Assembly (NCBI GenBank): GCA_019843655.1
Contig: JACDQD010000105.1
Coordinates: 4,402,001 to 4,466,000 of the forward strand
Direction: 5' to 3'
DNA: 64,000 bases
Source of the DNA: Lethocerus indicus
Taxonomy: Eukaryota > Arthropoda > Insecta > Hemiptera > Belostomatidae
The translations under genes were made by a program, and so were the position numbers. Below are positions 51,401 to 62,600 of the stretch, piece after piece. Numbering within the stretch: the first letter of the stretch is position 1; each line of letters opens with the position of its first letter. Under the pieces are notes generated by a model that was not told where the DNA came from, did not search any database, and saw only the letters and a program-made list of their open reading frames with translations.

Positions 51401-52748
51401 GGTGGTGCGGCAATGTACTTAACTAAAGTTCGTTGGGTGCACTTGTACCGATAAACTAGCGCCCCCTGAATACTAATAATGCATTCAAGAAGAATAATTG
51501 ACCGCCTAAATGCAATGGACGGACTGTGTAATAAAACGGGGCGAACTGATACCACACCCGCAATACTGTTAGGTCGTGATGGTCTAGTATCACTGCGCGC
51601 CGTTTCACAGCTCGCTGTAAACTCAGTGCCCGGGACATGTTTAAGCATATTTAATTATTATTAGTTTTTAATATCGTTGTTAGTTTTAATATCAACGTTA
51701 ATATCGTGCACTTGCAACGATAAACTAGATTACTAAAAATAAACGTTTTTTAATAAATTTTGGATCAACGGGAAAACTTTTATGATCGTGAATACAAAAT
51801 ACCAGATGTTGTGACAGTGACAGTGCAGTGAGGATGCCTGAAAAACATCCAAAGTGCCAAAGTGACTGGCACCGCTACTGAAGGTGGCGAGCGGCCGAAA
51901 CCTGTCTAGCAAAAGACCAAACCAGCGAAAGGAGATAGAAACACACGAAATCTACGGTATGAACAACAAATTATTTCTATCGTGAATTGAAAACTGAAAA
52001 TAATTCCGCGCCATAATATACCTTTGATATACCCTGTCGTCAGCCAGTTACTATTTTCTTTCCTAAATATCTGTATTTTGCCAGAATTGCTAGAGATATA
52101 GAATTTTTTTCTGTCTTTCGGGTCAAAACGGATGTTTGTAATACTTTGACCAGTACTTTTTGTTTTAATTAAATTCCAATTGCCCGTCAATATGTTACAT
52201 ATCTACAACCAAAATATGTTCCCACATGATATCAAATGAAGTTCATTAAATTCTTTATTTCAGTTTTAAAAAAAGCACATAATTATTCTATATGCTGCAA
52301 GTTGGAATTGTTATTATACATTATTATCCTCAAGCATATCATTAAACATATATATTGCGCATGCATATTAACCACATACCTTCAGATTACCTGAACCATA
52401 GCCTGTAATCAAATACTTTCCTTTTGGAGAAAATTTCAAGGAATATATTCCTTTAAGTTCGGCAGGCTCGTCAAAGGTCTGTAGTAAAGTGCCTTTGCAG
52501 TGCATGTACTGGCCAAATTTTGGCCTTTGCTCGTCCAACATTTCTTGTTTTCTTAGCTGTAAAGATGCTAATTTTTCAGAAAAATACGAAATCTGGAGGT
52601 CATACATTAAATCCGATCTCTGCAGCCAGATCGGTCTTCTTTTTTTCATGAAAACTTTGACACCTTCAGATTTCTGTGGTTCGCTCGAATCCTCCGTTTC
52701 GTGAACATTAATCAGGCCAGAAGTAGGCACATTTTCGGAAGAAGACAT
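48456..52748 (-). CDS. WD40-repeat protein, seven coding exons
   Basis: Minus-strand exons, in transcript order, are 52748-52380, 52202-52022, 51046-50940, 50563-50396, 50069-49989, 49616-49362 and 48704-48456. They total 1,410 nt (469 aa plus stop) and every junction keeps phase. The start is the ATG at 52748 (MSSSENVPTSG). Residues 1-95 are polar and charged. After that come WD40-like blades, e.g. SLKFSPKGKYLITGYGSGNL, ALDINNTGDSIASAGKDANI, ILISGGWDSTIKIWDTR and a blade ending LQLWDMGTARR. The C-terminus is a Pro/Glu/Thr-rich tail ending SGSELELTN. WD40 propellers are protein-binding scaffolds; I do not recognise the specific orthologue. Intron 2 (51047-52021) is filled by a composite repeat and intron 6 (48705-49361) holds a degraded TTAA MITE. 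The last donor could lie 3 nt either way (GTCGTC or GTCAGT). The gene is divergent from the BTB gene at 54207. Confidence 0.85.
48789..49301. mobile_element. Degraded piggyBac-type MITE in last WD40 intron
   Basis: The right end is GCGAAAGGGTTAA (TTAA at 49298-49301). The left end is TTAGCCCTTTCCCTACG, with the target site mutated to TTAG. It is 513 bp and lies wholly within the intron between exons 6 and 7 of the WD40 gene. Near its right end is a duplicated 44-bp unit bearing a palindrome. Confidence 0.55.
49206..49284. repeat. Two 44-bp direct units each with a 20-bp palindrome
   Basis: The units start GCGGCGTTTT at 49206 and 49250. The second contains the perfect palindrome CGGGTGACTATAGTCACCCG (49264-49283); the first (49220-49239) has one mismatch. 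Confidence 0.85.
51188..51468 (-). repeat. 70-bp minisatellite, four units, reverse orientation
   Basis: These are the same unit as the 42798-43639 array, reversed (each starts GGTGGTGCGG and ends ATAAACTAGCGCCCC). Boundaries are near 51188, 51258, 51328 and 51398. The leftmost unit is the most diverged. Confidence 0.9.
51534..51605 (-). repeat. GATACTA palindromic element (reverse)
   Basis: Nearly the reverse complement of the 42661-42732 copy. It is part of the composite repeat in WD40 intron 2. Confidence 0.75.
51874..51910 (+). ncRNA. Hammerhead-ribozyme-like segment, second copy
   Basis: Homologous to 44023-44059. The GCTA...TAGC pairing is kept. Stem II is GGC/GCC, a full 3-bp match where copy 1 has a G-U pair. 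The core is CTGAAGG instead of CTGAAGA, and stem III is ACCTGT, so this copy is probably inactive. Confidence 0.3.
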
Positions 52749-54206
52749 CGTTATTGGTTCACCGCTTCAAAAATTAAAAGGTTAATTACAATTTCTTTGT
52801 AACTCCACCAACACAGATGCAATCATATATTGAAAGCGCATAACGACGAAAGTATAATTGCGCTATATAAGCACTGACGAACAAAAATTATTAATACGAA
52901 TTAATTAATTTACTAAATTAATGAAGAAAAATAGTTAAAACAAGCGTTATAGTGTAAATAAGTTAAATAAAGAGCATATATTTACTTTAATCATATTTAT
53001 TAACAGCGTTAAGAATATAATTACATTATTGCAATTTGAGTAAATATTTCTAACCTTTTGAACAATGGTATGTCACTTCTTTGTACTACTGAAGATTTAG
53101 ACATATTTAGATAAAGAAAAAGACTAACAAAATAATATATCATAAATATATACATAAAAGTATTATCTTTCCGAGATTCGACCTGTTTTTGAAAAAATAG
53201 TCGAGCGATTTTCATTAGAAATGTTTATTCGGTTGCCAACTGGAGTGTCCTTGGGCGTGGCCTGGCTCCGTAGTGTTTCTGAACTCCTACTCCACACATT
53301 GTCAAGATCTTACCGGACGTTAGACACTAATAGTGGAAATCAGTGTCGTCATTAAATGAATCCCAAACACCTCTGTTTACAGGAGTGCATATCAAATCAT
53401 ATAGGTCAGGCAGGGTTAAAACTGAGCGCAAAATGTTGGGAATTATACTGCCTCGAACATGAAATTCTGCCTGACAAGTCTCTTGAAACAAATAGGTATC
53501 ATCTCCCAGATGATTATTATTTGTAAAAAGCAAGTATTTTTTTGTCTTAATGGCAAAGTGCTCCAATAGAAAACCATTTTAACTGCACACCTAAGAATGT
53601 ATTATTGACATTTTGAACCACTATCCAGTTGTTTGATTGCCATATAAACTTTAAAACAATAGAAGGAATATTAATTTTTGAAATTTGGTATTTATTAATT
53701 TCGGAAAATATGGAAATAATAAGTTATATAAAAAGTATGGAAAAAACAGGGTGTGCCAGATGATCAACACAACTGATCAACAGCAACTTGCAACATGGAC
53801 TGATTATTTCTTTGGATTTTAAATCAGCACAGGTTATCATATTGTTATTCAAATGAAAATTAAAATAATTATTTTGAAAGTAATTGCTTGTTGCTTGTGT
53901 GATACTGAAATGAATTTAAATTTATAATTAAACGTACACCAATTAATTTTTTACCACATACATAATTAAAGTATGGCTGATAGGTAGGTTATTATCCACA
54001 TTTATATATAGATATATCTTTGTTCCTGAGTCAATTGAATCATGTGCAGTAATTAATTAAGCAATTTGTAATGAATTCATAAGTATTCCCATAAAATGTA
54101 GTTAACTTAAATTAATACCAATTCCATAATGAGCAAAAAATGGTCCAAATAATGTTACCAGAATATGTAATTTATTTGATTTGAATAATGTATTTGATTG
54201 AATAGA
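52749..54206. other. Divergent intergenic region between WD40 and BTB-BACK genes
   Basis: A 1.46-kb AT-rich spacer that must hold both 5' ends, so a shared control region is possible. A minus-strand open frame at 53327-53575 reads well but has no ATG and no convincing splice context. Confidence 0.5.
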
Positions 54207-56713
54207 ATGGTCCGAAGAGCTTATTATTCTGCAAGGGAAGAAGAGCGTAGAGTTGAAATTCCTTCAGATGTAGACACACCACATAAAAAAATTGGTCCTT
54301 ATTCATATTGTATCAGTACAAATAAGGTATAGTAATTAAGTATCCATGTACCAAACTTATGATAAAACTGAAAAGACTATATCTGATTGATAAATGCTTA
54401 TAAATAGTTACTTTAATTAATTACATACTACCACCGAAAATTCCTTATTATGTTACTAATTTTGCACTAATTCTAACTACGTTTACTGGCACTCTTTAAA
54501 AACAATTACTCACAGGAAAATAATGAACAAATTATGAAGAATATACAAAAACTTGAGCAGGGTAGAATACCGCCAGTTTCCTATGAAGAAAATTCAGGCC
54601 ATGGACGCGATTCAGAAAAATATATGAATTATCATTATAGGTCAGTAACATTTTCAAAAGGAATTTGTAGTGTTAATGACTGAATAATATTATTATGAGA
54701 AGAATGTTCATAAAATCATTCTGAATTTTCAGGGAGATGAAAGTAAAGGAAATAACAAATGAATACATGGATAGAAAATCACAGTACAAACAAGTTCTTC
54801 AGCTACCATTGAGAAGCTGCATGTGAGGACCAGAGTAAACTATCAATATTTTATTAAAGCACCAAATGTTCATTAAGTCTAATTCTTATATTTAACAATG
54901 TGATATTATTTAACAATGACTGAATATAACAAGTGAGATTAAGGCATAAAATGATTTTAATTTTTCAGAAACCCAGATTTGTTAATAAATGTGGGAAAAA
55001 GTAGTTTTTATTGTCATCGATCAATCTTTCAGCCATACACACGCTTCTTTGCAGATTTAGGAGAAAATGAAGACTGTTACAGAATGTATCTTCCTGAGGT
55101 ACACCTCAATAATATTGTAGCAAATTCAATGTTTTAATTTCATAAATGGAGCACACACATCTTGACATAATTCATAAACTAATCATCGTACACATTTACT
55201 AGGAGAAAGTAACGTTAAAGGCCCTTGAAATCGTGTACAACTGGATGCTTCTCGGCGGTGACGAACCATTGAAGTTGTTGAACAGAAAATCGTTTCTGGA
55301 AGTGTTCATGGCCGCTCAGTATCTGGAAATAAAAGGTCGCATTTTACCCAGAACTCGAGTATTCCCCCTCTGACAAAACTCTCGGCGTTTACCGAATCGA
55401 TTTTGCGCCCTTTCCCACAGAACTGCAAACGCTGTGCAAGGACATTCTGGAGGACGAAGACGTCTATTCGGAGGGCAACGCTTTCTTCCTCTTCATGGAC
55501 GCTTACCGACTCCAAAATGGGGAAGTGATGGACATGATGCTTCCGAGGATACAAAGATTTTTCCTCACACTAGTCAGTACCCAGGACTTTGTTTATCTTC
55601 CGGTCGATGTCCTTTGCAAACTCCTCAATTCGAATTACATCTCCGTCCACAGGTATGGGGCACTTATCGGACGTCCAAAATACCTTACTTCGTTCAAACG
55701 TTCAAATACAGCACGATATTAATTTTATTTACACGAAAATCGTAATTGTTTGGGAATCGGTTAAAAAATTATTTATAAGACGTTTCAAATTTAGCTTTAG
55801 AGAAGATGGCCGAAGTTGATCATCGACCGAGCTCCTAAGCGGTTTTTTCGTACTTAATGTAGCTTCCAATAATCAGCACTTCAATAATCCCCGTTTGCAG
55901 TGAAATGGAAGTATTCATGTCGGGGGTCAAATGGCTGATGCACAACTGGTCGGAGAGGTCGAAAAGCGCCCAAGAAGTAATGAGGAACGTCAGGTTCTCT
56001 CTGATGACTCCGTCTCAGTTGGTGGACATTCGAAGGAACCCCGACTCACCGGAAATACTCCAAATAACCAGCGACCCGGGCGTCCAGCAGATGATCGACG
56101 ATGGGATGGCGTAAGTACAATAAACGGTGATCCTCGGTTACGGCCTCTGTTGGTTTTGAACCGCACTCGACTGCCCGTTACAACTCTTCGACCTACAAGT
56201 CGTAGTCATCGCTGCGAAATGACAACTAAATCAAAAAATGGGTCGACCCCCATTTTTTCCAATGAAAGTTGACACAATTCGATGTTTTCTAGCCCCAGAC
56301 TCTAAATGTATACGTTAGATATAATTGAACTCGAAACATACGACTTTCCCGCGCAGAAGGTTTCCCATTTAAAAAAAACATAGACAGAACAACACACCTA
56401 GAACAGATTCTAGTCGATATATGGCACTCCTGTTTAGATTTTCGGTGAAAGTGAACTGCAGCAGTGGAGAGGGGGCCGACATTGCCTACGAGTGCCAAAA
56501 GCTCGGCTTGGAGCCTCCTTCGATGAGGAATTGGAACGGCACTGACAAGGTCTGATCGCGTGTTAAAAATACAGTTCCGAACCGACACTCTCATGCACTA
56601 TAATATAATCGGTCGATATCAATTTTCAGAATTACAAGATATACCGAGAGTTTTTGAAAGACATTGAAACCATCAAAAAGCCAGCATTCCTCCAGTCGGT
56701 GGCTGATCTATGA
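54207..56713 (+). CDS. BTB-BACK domain protein without Kelch repeats, nine exons
   Basis: Exons are 54207-54326, 54516-54640, 54733-54822, 54969-55098, 55203-55335, 55421-55652, 55901-56110, 56438-56549 and 56630-56713. They total 1,236 nt (411 aa) and are phase-consistent. The start ATG at 54207 gives MVRRAYYSAREEERR; an in-frame stop lies just upstream. Residues 1-111 are a charged N-terminal region. The BTB/POZ fold starts near residue 113 (NPDLLINVGKSSFYCHRSIF). The BACK domain follows from about residue 200 (NAFFLFMDAYRL; MLPRIQRFFLTLV; LMTPSQLVDIRRNPDSPE). The protein stops soon after, at QSVADL, with no Kelch blade or IQ motif, unlike the downstream paralogue. An AATAAA lies 45 nt after the stop, supporting a true 3' end. 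BTB-BACK proteins usually dimerise and bind CUL3; without a propeller the substrate-binding part is missing, so a regulatory or diverged role is possible (inference). Confidence 0.85.
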
Positions 56714-56757
56714 AGAGAAGATTGAAAAAGAAATGTGGGATAGTAAATGGAGCAAAC

Positions 56758-56763
56758 AATAAA
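56758..56763 (+). other. Polyadenylation signal of the BTB-BACK gene
   Basis: A canonical AATAAA lies 45 nt downstream of the stop codon at 56711-56713. It supports this gene ending here rather than continuing into a Kelch region. Confidence 0.6.
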
Positions 56764-57257
56764 AGTAAAAAATTATAGACGACCGGTTTATTTCTTCATT
56801 ATCAACTTCCGTACTCTTTCGTTAAATACAAGAATTGTCTGGATGCTCCAGACTGGGAATCAGCCTTATTTATTATTTCGTTACTTATGTCACGACGTTG
56901 GAACATTTGACACCTGATTAAATAGAACACTTTTCGTTCACTTCAAATTTATATTTATAGGTGATATTTTTTGAATGAGAAAATTATAAAATTAATTAAA
57001 ACTTAAATGTTTTAAATTATTAAAATTTAAACATCTATAGCAAAATATTGCGTCATCGTGTATAATCGGTCAGCTGATAAGGGAGTCAAATTAAAATCGA
57101 CCGTCAACGAAATTATTGGATCCAAACAATAATTTCACAAACTTTTTGTTGAACTCCCCCCTTTTGTGTTTCGATCGGTACAGATGATTCGCAGCCGGCA
57201 CAGTCCGTAACATGTCGAAAATTAACGAGAAATTAAATAAACCGCTATACTGATAAT

Positions 57258-59011
57258 ATGCAAAAATCCTTCTTCGGCCAGAGGGTAAGTGGTTTCGTCC
57301 TTTTGAGAAAAAATAGTAAACCATAATAAGAGCGACCGGCAAAGAATTTACAGTGAGTTTTTTATTCAGGAATGCGCTGAAGACGTTTCGGAAGAAGAGA
57401 GTATCTTCTCGGAAGATATCGATCTGTTGAATTTAAGGTAAACGGTCAAATATAGAACAGATGATTTGTTTAAAGATAACCGGGATTTGTTTTGAATCTA
57501 GGCGGACAGTCAAGTTGTACCGAAACATAACTAACATTTAAACCGAAGAAGAAAATTATTTTAATTTGTTAAATAATATCACGGCGACGAATAGATAAAA
57601 TTGTTTCGCAGAGAAAATGCGTTATGTTTTAATTTAAAATAATTAAAATTAAGCCATCTGACTCATGTATTAATAGTGTAAAGCTATGATATTCTAAACT
57701 AAAGCTGGTATTCTCTAATAATGTCTCGTTCAGGCCCAACAAAGAAACTCAAAAAATAGCCTTTTAAATTAATATTTTGGCTATAGCAATATACAATGAC
57801 AATAGGAGAGAGATAAAGTAAAATAAGTCCAGAACAGTATTAATGCACGTAGTCAAAGGTTAAGTTACAAAATGACGTTATCCCATTTTTAAGAAGAAGA
57901 AGAAAAAACGTAAATTCAAAAGCGAGCGTTACAAGCGAAAGTAATCAGGAGGCGGCGACACCGCGGCCCACCTTAAGCCTGCTTAAGCCAGCACAAGTCG
58001 CTAAACTATTCCAATTGGACACGCGCTCCGAAAAGAAACATAAAAAGGAAGGATCAAAGCCGAGGAACCAAACGGGACCATCACTTTGTATGTACAACAC
58101 TAATCGGTAGATTTTTGTAGAATGTTCTATTATCATTCGGAACCTACTACCAAATCAGAGCCGGAGAAGATCGAAAGAATGATATTTCTGTTATTTTCCA
58201 GTAACGAAATCGAAACCAAAGGAAACGTCCATTTTCGACTCTTTTAAGATAAACAGGAAATCCGATTGCCCAACGCGAGGAACCGACGCACCCGACAATG
58301 TGAGTATTTCGTGCAGAAGATATTTCATAATTTTGATTCCTGATTGTCGTACTCGTACATGGTGCAAAATTGTAATTAGCTTTCTTCCGGCAGGAAGGTC
58401 TCAGAACTCAAACGACAAACCCATTCATCTATTCCCTGCACCTGTAACAACGTAAGTTTTTTTTGGTGCAATTACGCCAGAAATACCCACTTTGCACTTT
58501 ATAGTTTCTCCCGTCTATTTTTATTTATTTTCCTAGACCGACCGCAATCAAGAATCCCTACAGCAATGCAGCCGTATTTCGACGTCCGAACTACTATCGC
58601 CGAAAATACCACAAAGGTAGTATTTTTCCTGATTTATGTTGCTTTCATGTAACATAACACCAAACGAGAGCCTATCTTTAACTGGCCTATTCGTGAAATC
58701 GCATTAATGTTATTTTAAATGTGGATTTTTCAGAAAATTGTTTTCTCCATTGCGCGACCAGCCGTCCGGCGGTAATTGTAAGTAGTCGAGAAATAAGAAA
58801 ACGAATCTTCTTCCTTTATTTATCGGTTTAGCCACACAAAAAAACATAATTTGCAGGTGAAACTAACGTTGAGAGCGATTCGTCGGTGAGCGATGAGAGC
58901 AATAATGAAATGTGGATGGGACCTTCGCACAGACAACCCAATCACAATCCCAATAACCAAATACGCGAGAGAACCAAATCACCCAACACACATACACTGC
59001 CACCAAAGTAA
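57258..59011 (+). CDS. Small-exon set encoding a charged, probably disordered protein (own gene or 5' exons of next gene)
   Basis: Likely exons are 57258-57284 (MQKSFFGQR), 57370-57437 (an acidic stretch with EEESIFSEDIDLL), 57894-58087, 58202-58299, a short exon near 58394-58451, 58537-58616, 58734-58777 and 58857-59011. Exons 1-4 join in phase, as do exons 6-8. The join through exon 5 is unsure: acceptor 58405 with donor at 58443 keeps the frame, while the stronger-looking sites at 58394 and 58451 do not. The polypeptide is rich in Ser, Pro, Asn, Lys and Arg, with no domain I recognise. It ends at TLPPK and TAA (59009-59011). A GTAATC donor overlapping that stop (exon end 59007, phase 2) would splice in phase to the acceptor at 59618, giving PPNYKNMPRDF. 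These exons may therefore be an N-terminal extension of the following BTB-Kelch gene. Confidence 0.5.
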
Positions 59012-59330
59012 TCTTCTTACTATAATTAACTTTCTTAAAATGCTAACAATTTTCAAGAATGAAAAATTCTAAAATTTTCCCAGTGCAATATTAAAAAAAA
59101 TTAGAAACAAAATTAAAATGTTTAAAACAATTCGGGGGACCCTTGGGACAATGCATACCGGTTGCGCAAGATATCCCAGTACTTCAAATGTCTTGTAATT
59201 CAGTACTGTGTTACTGCAAAAGTGCAGGCTCGAGTGTCAATGATATTGAGATACCAAAGAGCCGTTTTTCAGTATAGTATCAATGAGGAATACGAATACA
59301 CTGCGGGATCCCAGTCAATTAAAATAGGGT

Positions 59331-59427
59331 AATACGGCGCGATGTGATACTAAACCCCCAAGACTGTCTTCATAACGTTAGGTGAAGGAATATGGTTTTG
59401 CAGTATAGTATCAACGAGCGCCGTATG
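59331..59427 (+). repeat. GATACTA palindromic element, subtype 3, next to BTB-Kelch gene
   Basis: AATACGGCGCGATGTGATAC to TAGTATCAACGAGCGCCGTA, about 97 bp. A lone right-arm-like piece (CAGTATAGTATCAATGAG) lies just left, at about 59270-59288. Confidence 0.7.
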
Positions 59428-59627
59428 TTTTACGCTTTTATTTTGAACTAATTTATTCCTCTTCATCGTCGGTTTCTCGCACTCGAAACCTACTATCCAC
59501 TATTAATCCTAGATGATTGTATAAATGAAAACACTTAAATTATTTGCCTATAGAATTTTACCTATTTTTAAAATCGGTTTCCTGTAAGACTTATGTACCT
59601 TATTTTAACATTTTCAGTTACAAAAAT

Positions 59628-62600
59628 ATGCCACGTGATTTCCCAGATTACCCAGGATATGGAAAAGTGCACTTGGAAAACAAAATATCAAAGAACTGTA
59701 CAATGTTCAACACGTATATCTGTGAAGACCAGTTAGAACCCAACCTTTCTTGTTCCAGGCAGACTAATGAGGTGGATATTATAAATCATATCTACTGGGT
59801 TTATTTTTTAAAAAAAAGTGTGCTATTATTTATAACAACCCATCTTTTTTCAATTTTTTATTGTATAAAGAACGTGAAATAGTTTTCCAACTGATTAAAA
59901 AATGAAAATATGTCAGCTAACATATTACAACAAACATTAATTATTTATTTTGTATAAAATGTAAAATACATATTCTTATTAAAATTCCTACCAATTTTAG
60001 TTTGGAACAATGTAATTACATTTTTAAAAGTGCAACATTTCATTTATAGTCTAGAGAAGAAAGGCACACTGTGAAATACTCCCAGACCCAAGCTCTTCTA
60101 TCTCAGTCTAGGTTTAATTATTTTACTCCAGATGCAGGTTCTCAAAGTAAAGAAGAGGAAACTAAATTAGAAATAGATTTAAAATGGTATATAATTATTT
60201 TATGTGTATTTAGATTTCTTTGGTTTTTGATGCTAACATAATAATGTTTTGTAATTAATTATTCTAGTATGGGGTTTGATAAAAATGAAATTAGATGGGA
60301 AGACATCCGAATACCAGAAAGAAGAGAACTCCACAGGATTATACATTTCAGGATATGTCACTATATGTAAGATTATCACAGCTATATATATTATCGCCCA
60401 ATTAATAATTTGTACTAACCTAATACCTCTACTCCAGTGATTGGTTAAATAAAAAACAACATGTTATCGTGATTTAGATCAAAAATAAAGAAAGTAACCA
60501 TTTAAAGTTATTAAAATAATTATTACCTTTTGCAGTAATCCTGACATAATTATAGGTATTGATGATCATGAATTTTATTGCCACAGAATGGTCCTGCAAT
60601 CATATTCTGAATACTTTGATGAATTCAACAATTTAGAGTCTTTTTGTTATATAGACATCTCTAAGGTAACTGAGATAATTTTACTCTAGAGAAATATTTT
60701 AAACTGTAAAAACCTCCAAAATTAAAAATGTAAATTGTTACAGAAGAATGTAACCAAAACAGCATTCATCGCTATTTATTCTTGGATGCTGTCATTGGGA
60801 CAGGGGGGCTTTCAGCACCTAAAGAGGGACAACATACTGGAAGTTTTAATTGCGTGCCAATGTCTAAGAGTTAAAGGTAATATATACAATTAGATCTTTT
60901 GCCGCATCAATGCAAAACATATTAACAAAAATTTGTTATTCGGGTCACAAAGAAAATCTCAAAGAAGATGGTTTGGGCTCAAACACTTGAGCTAATAATT
61001 TAAATAAATTCCAGACTTTGAGAATCAGTGTTTGGCATTCGTTGATGATAAAAATGTATTTTCCGAAGAAAATGCTTACTTCCTTTTCATTCAAGCCAGT
61101 AAACTGAAACAAAAAGCTGTGATGGAATTAATGCTTCCCAGAGTTCAAGCTTTTTTCTTGACTTTAGTAACATCAAAGGATTTTTTAGAACTCGAATTAC
61201 AAGATCTGTGTGCCATCTTGCAGTCTAACTACATAGTAGTTCATTGGCAAGTAAATAATATGTCAATATATTTTACTGTGAGGTGTTAGGCGCTTGAGAA
61301 ATTCTAAACTGATTGATTTTCTCTAGTGAGCAAGAAGTTTTTATGTCAGCAGTGAGATGGTTGATGTATGATTGGAAGGAACGACATAAACATATTCACT
61401 GCGTAATGAAGTGCATTAGGTTCGGTCTAATGACGCCATCTCAGCTGATTGAAATTAGGAAAAATCCAGAAATACCGGAATTTTTAGAAATATCTCAAGA
61501 TAAAGAAGTTCAAAAGTACATTGAGGATGGGCTGGCGTGAGTTAACACGAACATTTTCAATGTTTTTTTGCTGAAATCAATATATGCTACAACATTTGTA
61601 AACACTATGGCCCAATGAAAGCAAAACGGTTTCCAGGTATTCAGTTGAAAAAAGCTTAACTGGTGGTAAGTCAGAGCATAAGCAAAGATGCAAACTTTTA
61701 GGACTTAACGTCCCTCAACCACGAAACTGGACAGAAACAACTAAGGTGCGGTAATAGAGAGCAACGTCCTACTGATTAAAATGGAGTATTTCACAAGTGT
61801 AACTTACGTCGTCCGCTTTTAAGAAAACTAATTGCAGCGTTCTGCAATACTGAATCTATAAAAACGGAGTAGAAATCATTGTTATTGGTTAATATTCGAC
61901 GTGAAGTTACTACAAATCATCAACGTTCGCTATGAATGCACATTTATTTGGGAACACTCGAAATGAAATCACTATTATTATTCGGTAACATTCTTTATGA
62001 GATGACTGTTCTAAGGCAGTGTTTAGGTTTACTGCCTATTTAATTCGACGAATGTTTGCGGGAATGCATCAATCGAAGAATCTTTGGTTTGGAGAATTAA
62101 GTTAAAAATTAAAATTAATTTCGCTTCAGTGTTACAGGTCGTACAAAGAATTTCTAGAATTTTTGGCGGAGATAAGACAAAATCCAAGAATTATGTATTC
62201 AATACCGACCGCTAACGACGATTCGGCGTTGGAAGCTATATTAATCAGCAGCAGTTCAAATGAACAGTTGATAGGTTCGGAAAGTGAAATTAACGCCAAA
62301 AATTTTGGAAGTAGAGAAAATATACCATCCATGACTGATCTGTTACAGAATGAACAAACAATAAGAGTATGTAAGAATGCTGATCATTTATACAATAGGA
62401 TCCATGTTGGGATATAAAAGTAATCCTTTGTTTCTATTTTAATTGCTTGGGTAGACTGATATTAATTTTTCACTTCAAATATGTTTCATTTATTTGATCG
62501 TAGCTTAACCTATCTTGTTTAAGCTAACCCTCTGGGCATTTTCATTGAGGAGAATTGTGAATATTGGTTATAGTTTATCATATATTATACACAGTACTGT

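Larger units (their letters stand above)
51068..51960. mobile_element. Composite non-autonomous repeat, copy 2, inside WD40 gene intron 2
   Basis: The left end (51068-51170) is the terminal motif in one orientation and the right end (about 51911-51958) is the same motif reversed, giving long imperfect terminal inverted repeats. Between them lie four reversed 70-bp units (51188-51468), the reverse complement of the 42585-42797 segment (to about 51690), and the TTTTGGATCAAC plus hammerhead-like stretch. It fills nearly all of the 975-bp intron, with splice sites intact on both sides. Confidence 0.65.

Noticed and set aside
53327..53575. Minus-strand open frame, about 80 codons, between the divergent genes
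   Set aside because: It reads like protein but contains no in-frame ATG, has only a weak possible acceptor, and shows no domain I recognise.
59544..59627. Upstream extension of the first BTB-Kelch exon as coding
   Set aside because: A good acceptor (ATTTTCAG) sits at 59617, just before TTACAAAAATATG, and the sequence before it looks intronic.
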